This document shows positions 41,947 to 51,459 of a stretch of 64,000 bases of DNA, in pieces (the stretch's first letter is position 1; the number at the start of each line of letters is the position of its first letter). Below the pieces are notes generated by a model that was given only the letters and a program-made list of their open reading frames with translations, had not been told where the DNA came from and did not search any database. The translations under genes and the position numbers were made by a program. The stretch covers positions 48,614-112,613 of the forward strand of contig DDTN01000026.1 in the NCBI GenBank assembly GCA_002344355.1, in the 5' to 3' direction. The DNA comes from Proteobacteria bacterium UBA2363. Lineage in GTDB: Bacteria > Pseudomonadota > Gammaproteobacteria > Xanthomonadales > UBA2363.

Positions 41947-43391
41947 GGCGCCCCACCCGGCCCGGCCGGCAGGGCCGCCAGATCGAGGATCGGCGCGGCG
42001 GCGAAGCCCAAGACGATCGCCCCCAGCGCCAGCGCCAGCGCGGCCAGTTCCGCGATCCTCGGCACCGGCAGGCCGGCCCGCGCCTGCCCGGCCCCGTCGC
42101 GGTGCGCGAGCAGGGCGGCCAGCGTCCGGAACAGGTAGGCGGCGGCCAGCAGGCTGCCGGCCAGCAGCAGCGCCACCAGCCACCAGGCGCCGGCCTGCCA
42201 CGCGCCCTGCAGCAGCAGCCATTTGGCGAGGAAACCGCCGCTGGGCGGCAGCCCGACCAGGCTGACCCCGGCCAGGGCGAACGCGAACACGCTGACCGGC
42301 GCGGCGGCATCGCTGCCGGCCAGCGCCGCCAGCCGGGGATCGCCGGCCCGGCGCACCAGGTTGGCCGCCGCCAGGAACATCGCCGCCTTGGCCAGGCCAT
42401 GGGCGAGCAGGTGCAAGGTGGTGCCCTGCCAGGCGACCGCCGAGGGCATCGCCAGCACCAGCAGCAGGTAGCCGAGCTGGGCGACGGTGGAGAACGCCAC
42501 CACCTGCTTGAGCCGGTCCTGGCGGTAGGCGGACAGCGAACCCCACAGGATCGCCGCGCCGCCGAGCGCCGCCAGCAGCGGTCCGGCCGCGTCCGCGCCG
42601 CCCGCCGGGCCCAGCCAGAGCTGGACCCGCCAGACCAGCAACAGCGCGGCCTTGACCACCAGGGCCGAGAGCACGGCGCTGACCGCGCCGGGTGCCGCCC
42701 CATGCGCCAGCGGCAACCAGCCGTGCAGGGGAAACACCGCCGCCTTGAGCAGCAGGCCGGCCAGCATCAGCGCCAGGGCCACCGAGACCCAGCCGCCGGG
42801 CGCCAGGGCCGCCCCGGCGAGTTCGAGATCCAGGCTGCCGGTGCCGGCGTGGATCATCGCGACCCCGGCCAGCCAGGCCAGCGAGCCGAGCATGGCCAGC
42901 AGCAGGTAGCGCATCGCCGCGGCCAGGGCCGCCACCGTGCCGGCGCTGGCGACCAGGGCAACGGCGGCCAGGGTCAGCAGCTCCAGGCCGACGTACATGT
43001 TGAACAGGTCGAACGACAGCACCACCGTGTGGAGGCCGGCCAGCAGCACCAGCCATGCGGGCCAGAAGGCCGGACGCAGCGCGGCCCGGCCGGGGGTCGC
43101 CAGGGCGTGCAGGGAGGCGGCGGTCGTCACCGTCGCGACCAGGCCCAGCAGGAGCAGCCCGATGCCGTCCAGGTACAGGCGGATGGCGAGCGGCGGCGCG
43201 AGGCCCGCCAGGGACACGGTCAACGGACCGCGGTCGGCGAACGCGGCCGCCAGCAGCGGCCAGGACGCCAGCGCCGCCAGTTGCACGGCCAGCGCCAGCT
43301 GGCCGGCCCGGCGCGCCGGCAGGCAGGCGGCCAGCGCGGCGGCCAGCAGCGGCACCAGCACCCACAGCGGCAACAGCTCAGTCGCGGCCAT
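41943..43391 (-). CDS. Mrp-type antiporter, first NuoL/M/N-like subunit
   Basis: A 482-aa proton-pumping-subunit homologue with Glu137 (NMYVGLELLTLAAVAL) and Lys216 (AGLLLKAAVFPLHGWLP) intact. It sits where mrpD normally follows mrpC, and also overlaps its upstream neighbour by 14 nt. Whether it replaces the N-terminal part of MrpA, which has no full-length gene here, cannot be decided by eye. Confidence 0.88.
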   Translation of the reverse strand: MAATELLPLWVLVPLLAAALAACLPARRAGQLALAVQLAALASWPLLAAAFADRGPLTVSLAGLAPPLAIRLYLDGIGLLLLGLVATVTTAASLHALATPGRAALRPAFWPAWLVLLAGLHTVVLSFDLFNMYVGLELLTLAAVALVASAGTVAALAAAMRYLLLAMLGSLAWLAGVAMIHAGTGSLDLELAGAALAPGGWVSVALALMLAGLLLKAAVFPLHGWLPLAHGAAPGAVSAVLSALVVKAALLLVWRVQLWLGPAGGADAAGPLLAALGGAAILWGSLSAYRQDRLKQVVAFSTVAQLGYLLLVLAMPSAVAWQGTTLHLLAHGLAKAAMFLAAANLVRRAGDPRLAALAGSDAAAPVSVFAFALAGVSLVGLPPSGGFLAKWLLLQGAWQAGAWWLVALLLAGSLLAAAYLFRTLAALLAHRDGAGQARAGLPVPRIAELAALALALGAIVLGFAAAPILDLAALPAGPGGAP

Positions 43392-43707
43392 CGCCGTCCG
43401 GCGCGCCGGCCTCGTCGTCGAGGGCCGCCTCGCCGCTACGCCGGTACAGGGCCAGCATCAGGGCCAGGCCGAATGCCGTGGCGCTGACCGCCACCACGAT
43501 GCCGGTCAGCACCATCGCCTGGCTCACCGGGTCGGGCGTGGCGGCGCCGCGCCGTCCCAGCACCACCATCAACAGGAACACCGCCGTGCCCAGCAGGTTC
43601 AGCGCCAGCAGCTTGCGCAGCAGATGCCCGGCGACCAGCACGCCGTACACGCCCAGTCCGACCAGCCCGGCGGCAACACCCAGCCAGACCAGGTCCTGGG
43701 CCGCCAT
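43378..43707 (-). CDS. mrpC: Mrp antiporter subunit C (NuoK-like)
   Basis: A 109-aa three-helix protein homologous to NuoK/MrpC. LGVYGVLVAGHLLRKLLALN and DPVSQAMVLTGIVVAVSATA are the family blocks. The acidic tail (ALDDEAGAPDGDGRD) extends past the last helix and overlaps the next gene. Start overlaps the preceding stop by one base (TGATG). Confidence 0.92.
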   Translation of the reverse strand: MAAQDLVWLGVAAGLVGLGVYGVLVAGHLLRKLLALNLLGTAVFLLMVVLGRRGAATPDPVSQAMVLTGIVVAVSATAFGLALMLALYRRSGEAALDDEAGAPDGDGRD

Positions 43708-44633
43708 CACTTCGAGCCCAGTCCGGCGGCCCCCAGGAACAGCAGGCACAGCCCCAGCGCGATCGACACGGTCATCGCCGCCTCGACCGCGTAGACGGTC
43801 GCCAGCCCGTCCAGGGCCAGCAGGGGCTGGCCCGCGGCCAGGGGCCACAGACCGGCCGCCGTGAACACGAGCAGTCCGAGCACCAGCAGGCCGGCCTGCA
43901 CCGGCGTCGCCCTCGCCCGGGGCTGCAGACGCCCGGCCAGGGCCATCAGGACGCCCGCGGCGGCGAGCACGGCACCCGCCTGGAAGGCGCCGCCGGGCGC
44001 CTGGCCACCGGCGTGCAGCAGGTAGCCGCCGACCAGGACGGTGCCCGGCACCACGGCGGCGAGCAGGGCGTCCAGCAGCGGCACCGGCGCCGGCGGGCGC
44101 GGCGCCGACGGCCGCGCCTGGGCCTGGACCATGGCCACGCCCAGCCAGGCCACCAGCAGGACCAGCAGCTCCAGCAGGGTGTCGTAGCCGCGGAACAGCA
44201 GCAGCACCGCGGTCACCGGGTTGCCGACCTCGGACTGCGCGGTGGCCGCCAGGGCATCGCCGCCGGCCGACCGTTGCGGTTCCGGCAGGCCGGCCAGCGC
44301 CATGAACAGGCCGGCCGACAGCACGGTGCAGGCCAGCGCGATCGGCAGCGCCAGCCGCGACCGGCGCACCAGTCGCTGGCCGGTGCGTTCCGGGCGGATC
44401 GCCAGCAGGCGCCGGTAGCTCAGCATCAGCATGGCGCCGGTCAGGCCGGCGCCGATCGCCGCCTCGGCCAGCGCCAGGTCGGGGGCCCCCAGCCGGGCCC
44501 AGGCCACGGCCATCAGCAGGCCGAACACCGTGTAGGCGACCAGGGAGACGAACAGGGTCGGGCCGGCCACCACCAGCACGGCCAGGCCGAGCAGGCCGGC
44601 CGCCAGCAGCAGGTCGAACGCCAGCAGCATCAT
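43707..44633 (-). CDS. Mrp antiporter subunit: MrpA C-terminal (DUF4040/MbhD) domain fused to MrpB
   Basis: A 308-aa membrane protein. The first ~75 residues (LVAYTVFGLLMAVAWARLGA, PDLALAEAAIGAGLTGAML) are the MbhD/DUF4040 segment normally at the C-terminal end of MrpA. The rest contains the MrpB part (TAVLLLFRGYDTLLELLVLL, GTVLVGGYLLHAGGQAPGGAF). Full-length MrpA is thus split: this domain is fused to B, and its antiporter half is separate or replaced. The start is ATGATG; the first ATG was taken. Confidence 0.87.
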   Translation of the reverse strand: MMLLAFDLLLAAGLLGLAVLVVAGPTLFVSLVAYTVFGLLMAVAWARLGAPDLALAEAAIGAGLTGAMLMLSYRRLLAIRPERTGQRLVRRSRLALPIALACTVLSAGLFMALAGLPEPQRSAGGDALAATAQSEVGNPVTAVLLLFRGYDTLLELLVLLVAWLGVAMVQAQARPSAPRPPAPVPLLDALLAAVVPGTVLVGGYLLHAGGQAPGGAFQAGAVLAAAGVLMALAGRLQPRARATPVQAGLLVLGLLVFTAAGLWPLAAGQPLLALDGLATVYAVEAAMTVSIALGLCLLFLGAAGLGSK

Positions 44634-44926
44634 CGGCCGGCACCGTTGGACTGCCGGTGCGCCCGGCGCGCCACCAGGTGCGCCGACACGGTCGAGGCGG
44701 TGAGCGCCAGCAGCCAGACCAGGCCGAGCTGCAGGGATGCACGCAGCGAACCCGACTGGATCGCCAGGCCGATGCAGATCAGCAGCAGCCCGACGTTGTC
44801 GGCCTTGGTCAGCGCGTGCAGGCGGCTCAGGGTGTCCGGGAAGCGCAGCAGGCCCAGGGTGCCGGCCAGGAAGAAGGCGCAGCCGCACAGCAGGAACAGC
44901 GCCGCGGCGAGCTCGACCAGGCTCAC
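44630..44926 (-). CDS. mrpG: Mrp antiporter subunit G
   Basis: A 98-aa protein with three helices. The family signature is GTLGLLRFPDTLSRLHALTKADN. The start codon is GTG, overlapping the stop of mrpF (GTGA); no ATG fits. Needed for assembly of the Mrp complex. Confidence 0.9.
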   Translation of the reverse strand: MSLVELAAALFLLCGCAFFLAGTLGLLRFPDTLSRLHALTKADNVGLLLICIGLAIQSGSLRASLQLGLVWLLALTASTVSAHLVARRAHRQSNGAGR

Positions 44927-45192
44927 CGGTGCGCTCCGGGGTCGCCGCCCGGAAGGCCGACGAAGGCGATGCTGAGCAAGGTCGCCAGCAGCACGAACAG
45001 CAGGGCGACATCGCGCAGGGCCGGCTGCGCCATCAAGGCCGCCAGCACCAGCAGCACGGCGACCGTGGTGGTGCCGAACAGCAGCGCGGCGAGCATGCGG
45101 TCGCTGTCGGCGGGCCCGCGCACGACGCGCACCAGGCCCACGGCCAGGTTGAGCAACAGGAACACCGCCACGCCGCCGAGCAGGAACTCCAT
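44923..45192 (-). CDS. mrpF: Mrp antiporter subunit F
   Basis: An 89-aa three-helix protein with LVRVVRGPADSDRMLAALLF, the MrpF signature, and VALLFVLLATLLSIAFVG at the end. GGAGG lies 5 nt before the ATG. The 98-nt gap to mrpE is GC-rich without other features. Confidence 0.92.
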   Translation of the reverse strand: MEFLLGGVAVFLLLNLAVGLVRVVRGPADSDRMLAALLFGTTTVAVLLVLAALMAQPALRDVALLFVLLATLLSIAFVGLPGGDPGAHR

Positions 45193-45290
45193 TCATCGCC
45201 TCCGCATCGGAAGGTCCCGGAAGGCCTGGCGTCCGGGCCGGACCTGCCGCGCCGCGGGCCGCCGGCCCGACCGGGCCCGGCACCCGGGGC

Positions 45291-45821
45291 TCACGGCGCG
45301 TCCCCAGGATGCGGCGGCAACGAGAACAGCCAGGCGACGCGACGCTCCAGGGCCGCCACGCCGGCCACCGCCTCGGCGGCCAGGACGTGCACGACCAGCA
45401 CCTGGGCATCCTCCTCGAGATCGACGCTCAAGGTCCCCGGCACCAGGCTCAGCACCGAGACGAAGACGGTGCGCGGCAGGCCGGGCGGCAGGCCAAGACG
45501 GTGCCGGTGCAGGCGGGGCGCAACGGGCAGGGAGGGTGCCGCGGCGCGCAGCAGGACATCGAGGCCGCCGCGCAGGGACGCCTGCAGGAACCAGGCCGCG
45601 AAGCCGAGCAGGCGCAGCGGCCGCCAGCGGTGCGCCTCGCCGGGGACCAGCAGGCTGCCGACCAGGGCGCCGGCCAGCGCGAACGCCAGCCCCACCGGGA
45701 GGCTGCCGGTGCCGTCCAGGGCCAGCCAGGCCACCATCAGCACCACCGCGACCTGCACGCCCCAGCGCCAGCGGCCGGCGGACCGGGACAGGGTTTCGCG
45801 CGGGCAGGCGGGCCGGTCCAT
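45291..45821 (-). CDS. mrpE: Mrp antiporter subunit E
   Basis: A 176-aa membrane protein, first gene of the operon E-F-G-(A'B)-C-D-D-D. FAAWFLQASLRGGLDVLLRA and SLVPGTLSVDLEEDAQVLVVHVL are the MrpE landmarks. The complex exchanges Na+ (or K+) for protons and supports alkali and salt tolerance. The order, with EFG first and the D-type genes last, is that of the group found in many proteobacteria and archaeal membrane hydrogenases, not the Bacillus A-to-G order. Confidence 0.9.
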   Translation of the reverse strand: MDRPACPRETLSRSAGRWRWGVQVAVVLMVAWLALDGTGSLPVGLAFALAGALVGSLLVPGEAHRWRPLRLLGFAAWFLQASLRGGLDVLLRAAAPSLPVAPRLHRHRLGLPPGLPRTVFVSVLSLVPGTLSVDLEEDAQVLVVHVLAAEAVAGVAALERRVAWLFSLPPHPGDAP

Positions 45822-45901
45822 CGAAGGTCACCTTAACCGACCGCCCTGCACCGGGGCGAGCCGGTCCGTGCCCGGACGGTCGTTGCCCCGCGAAGGTCAC
45901 G

Positions 45902-45931
45902 CCGCCCCGCGCGGCCCGGCGCGCGGGGCGG
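45902..45931 (-). terminator. hairpin terminator candidate after fumC
   Basis: A perfect 12-bp GC stem (CCGCCCCGCGC...) with a 6-nt loop, 10 nt after the fumC stop on the minus strand. No T-run. Confidence 0.5.
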
Positions 45932-45941
45932 ATCGCGCCGC

Positions 45942-47339
<1,398 letters not shown>

Positions 47340-47372
47340 GGTTGTCTCCGGGGAAGGTGGCGTGGGGGCGGC

Positions 47373-47378
47373 ATTATA
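47373..47378 (-). promoter_or_regulatory. putative -10 element of fumC
   Basis: A perfect TATAAT on the minus strand, 33 nt before the fumC start. The -35 region is GC-rich and unconvincing. Confidence 0.5.
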
Positions 47379-47447
47379 GGCGCGCCGCGGCCCCGCCCTG
47401 GCTTCGACCATGGGACAATGCCCGGCTGCAAGGACCGCCCGACCGCC

Positions 47448-48815
47448 ATGGACCACAGCCCGCTCACCGCCCTCTCGCCGCTCGACGGCCGCTACGCCGG
47501 CAAGGTCGACGCCCTGCGCCCGCTGCTCAGCGAGTTCGGCCTGATCCACGCCCGCGTCCGGGTCGAGGTCGAATGGCTGATCGCGCTGTCGGACGAACCG
47601 GGCATCGCCGCCCTGCCCGCCTTCGACGACGCCACCCGCGCCCGCCTGCGCGCCCTGGTCGACGGCTTCGATGCCGGCCAGGCGCAGCGCGTCAAGGACA
47701 TCGAGCGCACCACCAACCACGACGTCAAGGCGGTCGAGTACTTCCTGAAGGAACGCCTGCAGGGCGACCCGGCGCTGGCGCCGGCGCTGGAGTTCGTCCA
47801 CTTCGCGTGCACCTCCGAGGACATCAACAACCTGGCCTACGGCCTGATGCTGTCCGCGGCACGCAGCCGGGTGATGGCGCCGGCGCTGACCGCGGTCGCG
47901 CAGCGGCTGCGGGCCCTGGCGCATGCCCACGCCGGCACGCCGATGCTGTCGCGCACCCACGGCCAGACCGCCTCGCCGACCACGCTCGGCAAGGAGCTGG
48001 CCAACGTGCTGGCGCGCCTGCGCCGGCAGCAGGGCCAGTTCGACGCGGTGGAGCTGCTCGGCAAGGCCAACGGCGCGGTCGGCAACTACAACGCCCACGC
48101 CGTCGCCTACCCGGAGGTGGACTGGCCGGCGCTGTCGCGCCGCTTCGTCGAGGGCCTGGGCCTGGCGTTCAATCCCTGGACCACCCAGATCGAGCCGCAC
48201 GACTGCATCGCCGAGCTGTGCGACGCCCAGCGCCGCGTCAACACCGTGCTGATCGACCTGTGCCGCGACGTCTGGGGCTACATCTCGCTGGGTTATTTCA
48301 GCCAGGCGGTGAAGGCCGGCGAGGTCGGCTCCTCGACCATGCCGCACAAGGTCAACCCGATCGATTTCGAGAACGCCGAGGGCAATTTCGGGGTCGCCAA
48401 CGCCCTGCTCGGCCATTTCGCCGGGAAGCTGCCGATCAGCCGCTGGCAGCGCGACCTCACCGACTCCACGGTGCTGCGCGCCCTGGGCACCGGCTTCGGC
48501 CACGCCCTGGTGGCGCTGGACGCGCTGTGCCGCGGCCTGGACAAGCTGTCGGCCAACCCGGCGCGGCTGGCCGCCGACCTCGACAACGCCTGGGAGGTGC
48601 TGGCCGAGGCGGTGCAGACCGTGATGCGCCGTCACGGCCTGCCGGAACCCTACGAGCAGCTCAAGGCGTTCAGCCGCGGCCGCAGCATCACCGCCGACAG
48701 CCTGCGCGAGTTCATCGCCGGCCTCGACCTGCCGCAGGCCGAGCGCGAGCGCCTGCTGGCGCTGACCCCGGCCGGCTACACCGGCCTGGCGCAGCGCCTG
48801 GCCCTGGACATCTGA
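47448..48815 (+). CDS. purB: adenylosuccinate lyase
   Basis: A 455-aa enzyme of the fumarase/aspartase superfamily, acting twice in purine synthesis (SAICAR to AICAR, and adenylosuccinate to AMP). LSPLDGRYAGKVDALRP opens the protein, SRTHGQTASPTTLGKEL carries the catalytic His, and GSSTMPHKVNPIDFEN is the signature loop. The length matches E. coli PurB (456 aa). Confidence 0.97.
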   Translation: MDHSPLTALSPLDGRYAGKVDALRPLLSEFGLIHARVRVEVEWLIALSDEPGIAALPAFDDATRARLRALVDGFDAGQAQRVKDIERTTNHDVKAVEYFLKERLQGDPALAPALEFVHFACTSEDINNLAYGLMLSAARSRVMAPALTAVAQRLRALAHAHAGTPMLSRTHGQTASPTTLGKELANVLARLRRQQGQFDAVELLGKANGAVGNYNAHAVAYPEVDWPALSRRFVEGLGLAFNPWTTQIEPHDCIAELCDAQRRVNTVLIDLCRDVWGYISLGYFSQAVKAGEVGSSTMPHKVNPIDFENAEGNFGVANALLGHFAGKLPISRWQRDLTDSTVLRALGTGFGHALVALDALCRGLDKLSANPARLAADLDNAWEVLAEAVQTVMRRHGLPEPYEQLKAFSRGRSITADSLREFIAGLDLPQAERERLLALTPAGYTGLAQRLALDI

Positions 48816-48825
48816 GGACGCCGTC

Positions 48826-50019
48826 ATGGCCGCTGGACGCAGCGAGAAGGACCTGCAGGTCGATGGACGCGACCTGCCGCCCCTGGGCATGAGCCCGGCC
48901 GCCTTCCTGCGCGACTACTGGCAGAAGCGGCCGCTGCTGGTGCGCAACGCCTTCCCCGGCCTGCGCCCGCCGATCAGCGCCGACGAGCTGGCCGGCCTGG
49001 CCTGCGAGCCGTACGCGCTGGCGCGCCTGGTGATCCACGACGCCGAGCGCGACCAGTGGGCGGTGGAGACCGGCCCGTTCGAGGAGTCGCGGTTCGCCGA
49101 CCTGCCCGAGGAGGACTGGACCCTGCTGGTCCAGGACGTCGACAAGTGGGACCGAGACGTCGCCGGCCTGCTCGGGCACTTCCGCTTCCTGCCGGACTGG
49201 CGGATCGACGACATCATGGTCAGCTTCGCCGCGCCGGGCGGTTCGGTCGGCGCCCACGTCGACCAGTACGACGTGTTCCTGGTCCAGGCCAGCGGCCACC
49301 GGCACTGGATGATCGACAGCCGCGCCGGGGCGCCGCAGGCGTTCCGGCCCGACCAGCCGCTCAAGCTGCTGGAATCCTTCGATCCGGACGAGGAATGGCT
49401 GCTCGGCCCGGGCGACATGCTCTACCTGCCGCCCGGCGTGCCGCACCACGGCGTGGCGGTCGGCGAGACCCCGTGCCTGACCTGCTCGGTCGGCCTGCGC
49501 GCGCCGTCGCTGGCGGAACTGGCCGTGGACTTCGCCGAATCCCTGGCCGAGGGCCTGCCCGACTCGCTGCGCTATGCCGATCCCGACCTGGTGCCGGCCC
49601 GCGAGCCCGGACGCATCGACGCAGCCGCCCTGGCCCGGGTCGAGGCGCTGCTGCGCCAGGGCCTGGACTGCGACGCGGCCGAACGCGCCGACTGGTTCGG
49701 CCGCTTCATCACCCGCTACCGCAGCGCCGGCATCGCGGCGCCGCGCCCGAGGCCGATGTCCGAGGCGGCGTTCGCCAGACGCCTGGCCGGCCGGGGCGCG
49801 TTGCTGCGCCACCCGCTCAGCCGCTTCGCCTTCCTTCCCGCCGGCCGCAAGGCCCGCCTGTTCGTGGCCGGCGAGGCCCATCCGGCGCCCCTGGCCCTGG
49901 CCCGCCGGCTGTGCGATCCGGCGCCCGTCCCCCTGGCCGAGGCGGTCGCGCTGGACGCCGAGGGCCGCGCCCTGCTGCGCACCCTGGTCAATGCCGGCCA
50001 CCTGGAGTTCGCCCGATGA
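48826..50019 (+). CDS. ribosomal protein uL16 3-hydroxylase-type JmjC oxygenase (RoxA/YcfD-like)
   Basis: A 397-aa Fe(II)/2-oxoglutarate oxygenase. The JmjC-type metal triad is His144 and Asp146 (VGAHVDQYDVF) with His207 (PPGVPHHGVAVG). The N-terminal FLRDYWQKRPLLVRNAFPG is diagnostic. The ~150-residue C-terminal part is the dimerisation and winged-helix region of the family. E. coli YcfD hydroxylates an arginine of ribosomal protein L16. It begins 10 nt after purB and overlaps the GNAT gene, so purB-roxA-GNAT form a unit. Confidence 0.92.
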   Translation: MAAGRSEKDLQVDGRDLPPLGMSPAAFLRDYWQKRPLLVRNAFPGLRPPISADELAGLACEPYALARLVIHDAERDQWAVETGPFEESRFADLPEEDWTLLVQDVDKWDRDVAGLLGHFRFLPDWRIDDIMVSFAAPGGSVGAHVDQYDVFLVQASGHRHWMIDSRAGAPQAFRPDQPLKLLESFDPDEEWLLGPGDMLYLPPGVPHHGVAVGETPCLTCSVGLRAPSLAELAVDFAESLAEGLPDSLRYADPDLVPAREPGRIDAAALARVEALLRQGLDCDAAERADWFGRFITRYRSAGIAAPRPRPMSEAAFARRLAGRGALLRHPLSRFAFLPAGRKARLFVAGEAHPAPLALARRLCDPAPVPLAEAVALDAEGRALLRTLVNAGHLEFAR

Positions 50020-50444
50020 GCGCGCCCTTCCGCATCGTCGATGCCGACTACGCCGCCGACCTGGAACGCCTGCGAGCGGTGCGCGAGCCGGTGTTCGTGC
50101 GCGAGCAGCAGGTGCCGATCGAGCTGGAGTGGGATGAACTCGATCCCCTGTCCCGGCATGTCCTCGCGCTCGACGTCGATGGCCGGCCGATCGCCACCGG
50201 ACGCCTGACGCCCGAACACAAGATCGGCCGCATGGCCGTGGTCGCCGACTGGCGCGGCCGCGGCGTCGGCGCCGCGGTGCTGCAGCGGCTGCTGGCGATC
50301 GCGCGGGAACAGCGCCTGGTCGCGGTCGAGCTGCACGCCCAGGAATCGGCCATCGACTTCTACGCCCGCTGCGGCTTCCAGGCCTACGGCGAGCCGTTCG
50401 ACGAGGCCGGCATCCGGCACCGGCACATGCGCCTGGTGCTCTAG
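50016..50444 (+). CDS. GNAT-family N-acetyltransferase
   Basis: A 142-aa GNAT. LRAVREPVFVREQQVPIELE, GRLTPEHKIGRMAVV and the acetyl-CoA loop RGRGVGAAVLQRLL are clear, and YARCGFQAYGEPF ends the fold. It resembles ElaA/YjcF-like members with an unknown acceptor. It overlaps the oxygenase gene by ATGA, the only pointer to a shared ribosome-related or protein-modification theme. Confidence 0.88.
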   Translation: MSAPFRIVDADYAADLERLRAVREPVFVREQQVPIELEWDELDPLSRHVLALDVDGRPIATGRLTPEHKIGRMAVVADWRGRGVGAAVLQRLLAIAREQRLVAVELHAQESAIDFYARCGFQAYGEPFDEAGIRHRHMRLVL

Positions 50445-50459
50445 CCCGGCCGGGCCGCC

Positions 50460-51248
50460 ATGATCGTGCTCGCCAAGCTCGCCGGCAGCCTCCTGTACCC
50501 GCTCAACCTGGCGCTGCTGGCCGGCCTGGCCGCCCTGCTGCTGCGCCGCCGTCCGCGCCTGGCGCGAGTCCTGGCGGTGTTCGCCCTGGCCTGGCTGTGG
50601 CTGTGGTCGACGCCCTGGCTGGCCGAGCGCGCCGCGCGCGGGCTGGAGTCCGGGCATCTGCCGGTGCTGCCGGCGCAACTGCCGGTCGTCGATCTCGTGG
50701 TGCTGCTGGGCGGCCTCGCCGACCCGGCGGCAGCGCCCGCCCGTCCCGACCCCGACCTCAATGCCGGTGCCGACCGCGCCTGGTTCGCGGCGCGCCTGTG
50801 GCATGCCGGGCGGGCGCCGGTGGTGCTGTGCTCGGGCGGCCGCGCGCCGCTGTCCGGGGCGGCCTCCGCAGAGTGCCCGGATGTCGCCCGGCTGCTGGTG
50901 GATCTCGGCGTGCCGGAAACGGCGATCGAACTGGAGCCAGACAGCCGCACCACCCTGGAGAATGCCAGCGCCACCGCCGCCCTGATCGAACGGCTGCTGG
51001 CCAGCGGCCGCATCGGCGGTCGCCGCCTGCTGCTGGTGACCTCGGCACGGCACATGCCGCGCGCCCTGGCCGCCTTCCGGCGGGCCGGCCTGGACCCGGT
51101 GGCGGCCGCCACCGACCACGCCGGACGGCCCGAGCGCGCGTTTTCCCCGGCCCTGCTGCTGCCCAGTCCCGGTGCCCTGGCGCTGAGCACCTCGGTCTGG
51201 CACGAGTGGCTGGGGCGGATCTGGTACCGCCTGGCGCCGGCACGCTGA
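50460..51248 (+). CDS. ElyC/YdcF-family (DUF218) membrane protein
   Basis: A 262-aa inner-membrane protein. Two N-terminal helices (about 5-28 and 36-55) are followed by a DUF218 Rossmann-like domain with VVLLGGLADP, VVLCSGGRAPLSG, ESRTTLEN-like DSRTTLENASATA, and LVTSARHMPRALAAFR. ElyC influences undecaprenyl-phosphate carrier metabolism and peptidoglycan synthesis in E. coli. Here it follows the GNAT by 15 nt. Confidence 0.87.
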   Translation: MIVLAKLAGSLLYPLNLALLAGLAALLLRRRPRLARVLAVFALAWLWLWSTPWLAERAARGLESGHLPVLPAQLPVVDLVVLLGGLADPAAAPARPDPDLNAGADRAWFAARLWHAGRAPVVLCSGGRAPLSGAASAECPDVARLLVDLGVPETAIELEPDSRTTLENASATAALIERLLASGRIGGRRLLLVTSARHMPRALAAFRRAGLDPVAAATDHAGRPERAFSPALLLPSPGALALSTSVWHEWLGRIWYRLAPAR

Positions 51249-51392
51249 GCAGGGCGGGTCGGGCGCGGGCGCCGGGCCATGGCCGGGCGCCGCGACGACG
51301 CCCGGCCCGACCGGCGCGGGCCCGCCGCCGGCGCGGCCCGGAACCGGCCCGCCGCGGCGCGCGGCCTCCTGCAAGCGTCCGCCGCGCAAGGC

Positions 51393-51398
51393 TATAAT
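51393..51398 (+). promoter_or_regulatory. -10 element of the sucAB operon
   Basis: A perfect TATAAT, giving a leader of about 55 nt that contains a small GCTGC-TTC-GCAGC hairpin. The -35 region (CTGCAA) is weak. The gap 51249-51459 has no gene; a GC hairpin at 51268-51291 may end the elyC transcript. Confidence 0.55.
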
Positions 51399-51459
51399 CG
51401 CTGCTGCTTCGCAGCATCGGGGCCCCGCGCCCCCGCCCCTCCTCCCGCACGAGCACACC

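Noticed and set aside
40457..42703. Upstream extensions of the antiporter-subunit frames
   Set aside because: The added sequence overlaps the neighbouring, well-conserved subunit genes in another frame and is Arg/Pro/Gly-rich. The short versions with ATGA overlaps are correct.
47340..48890. Upstream extension of the fumC frame
   Set aside because: The extra ~500 codons lie antisense to purB and have no similarity to anything. The fumarase N-terminus begins at 47339.
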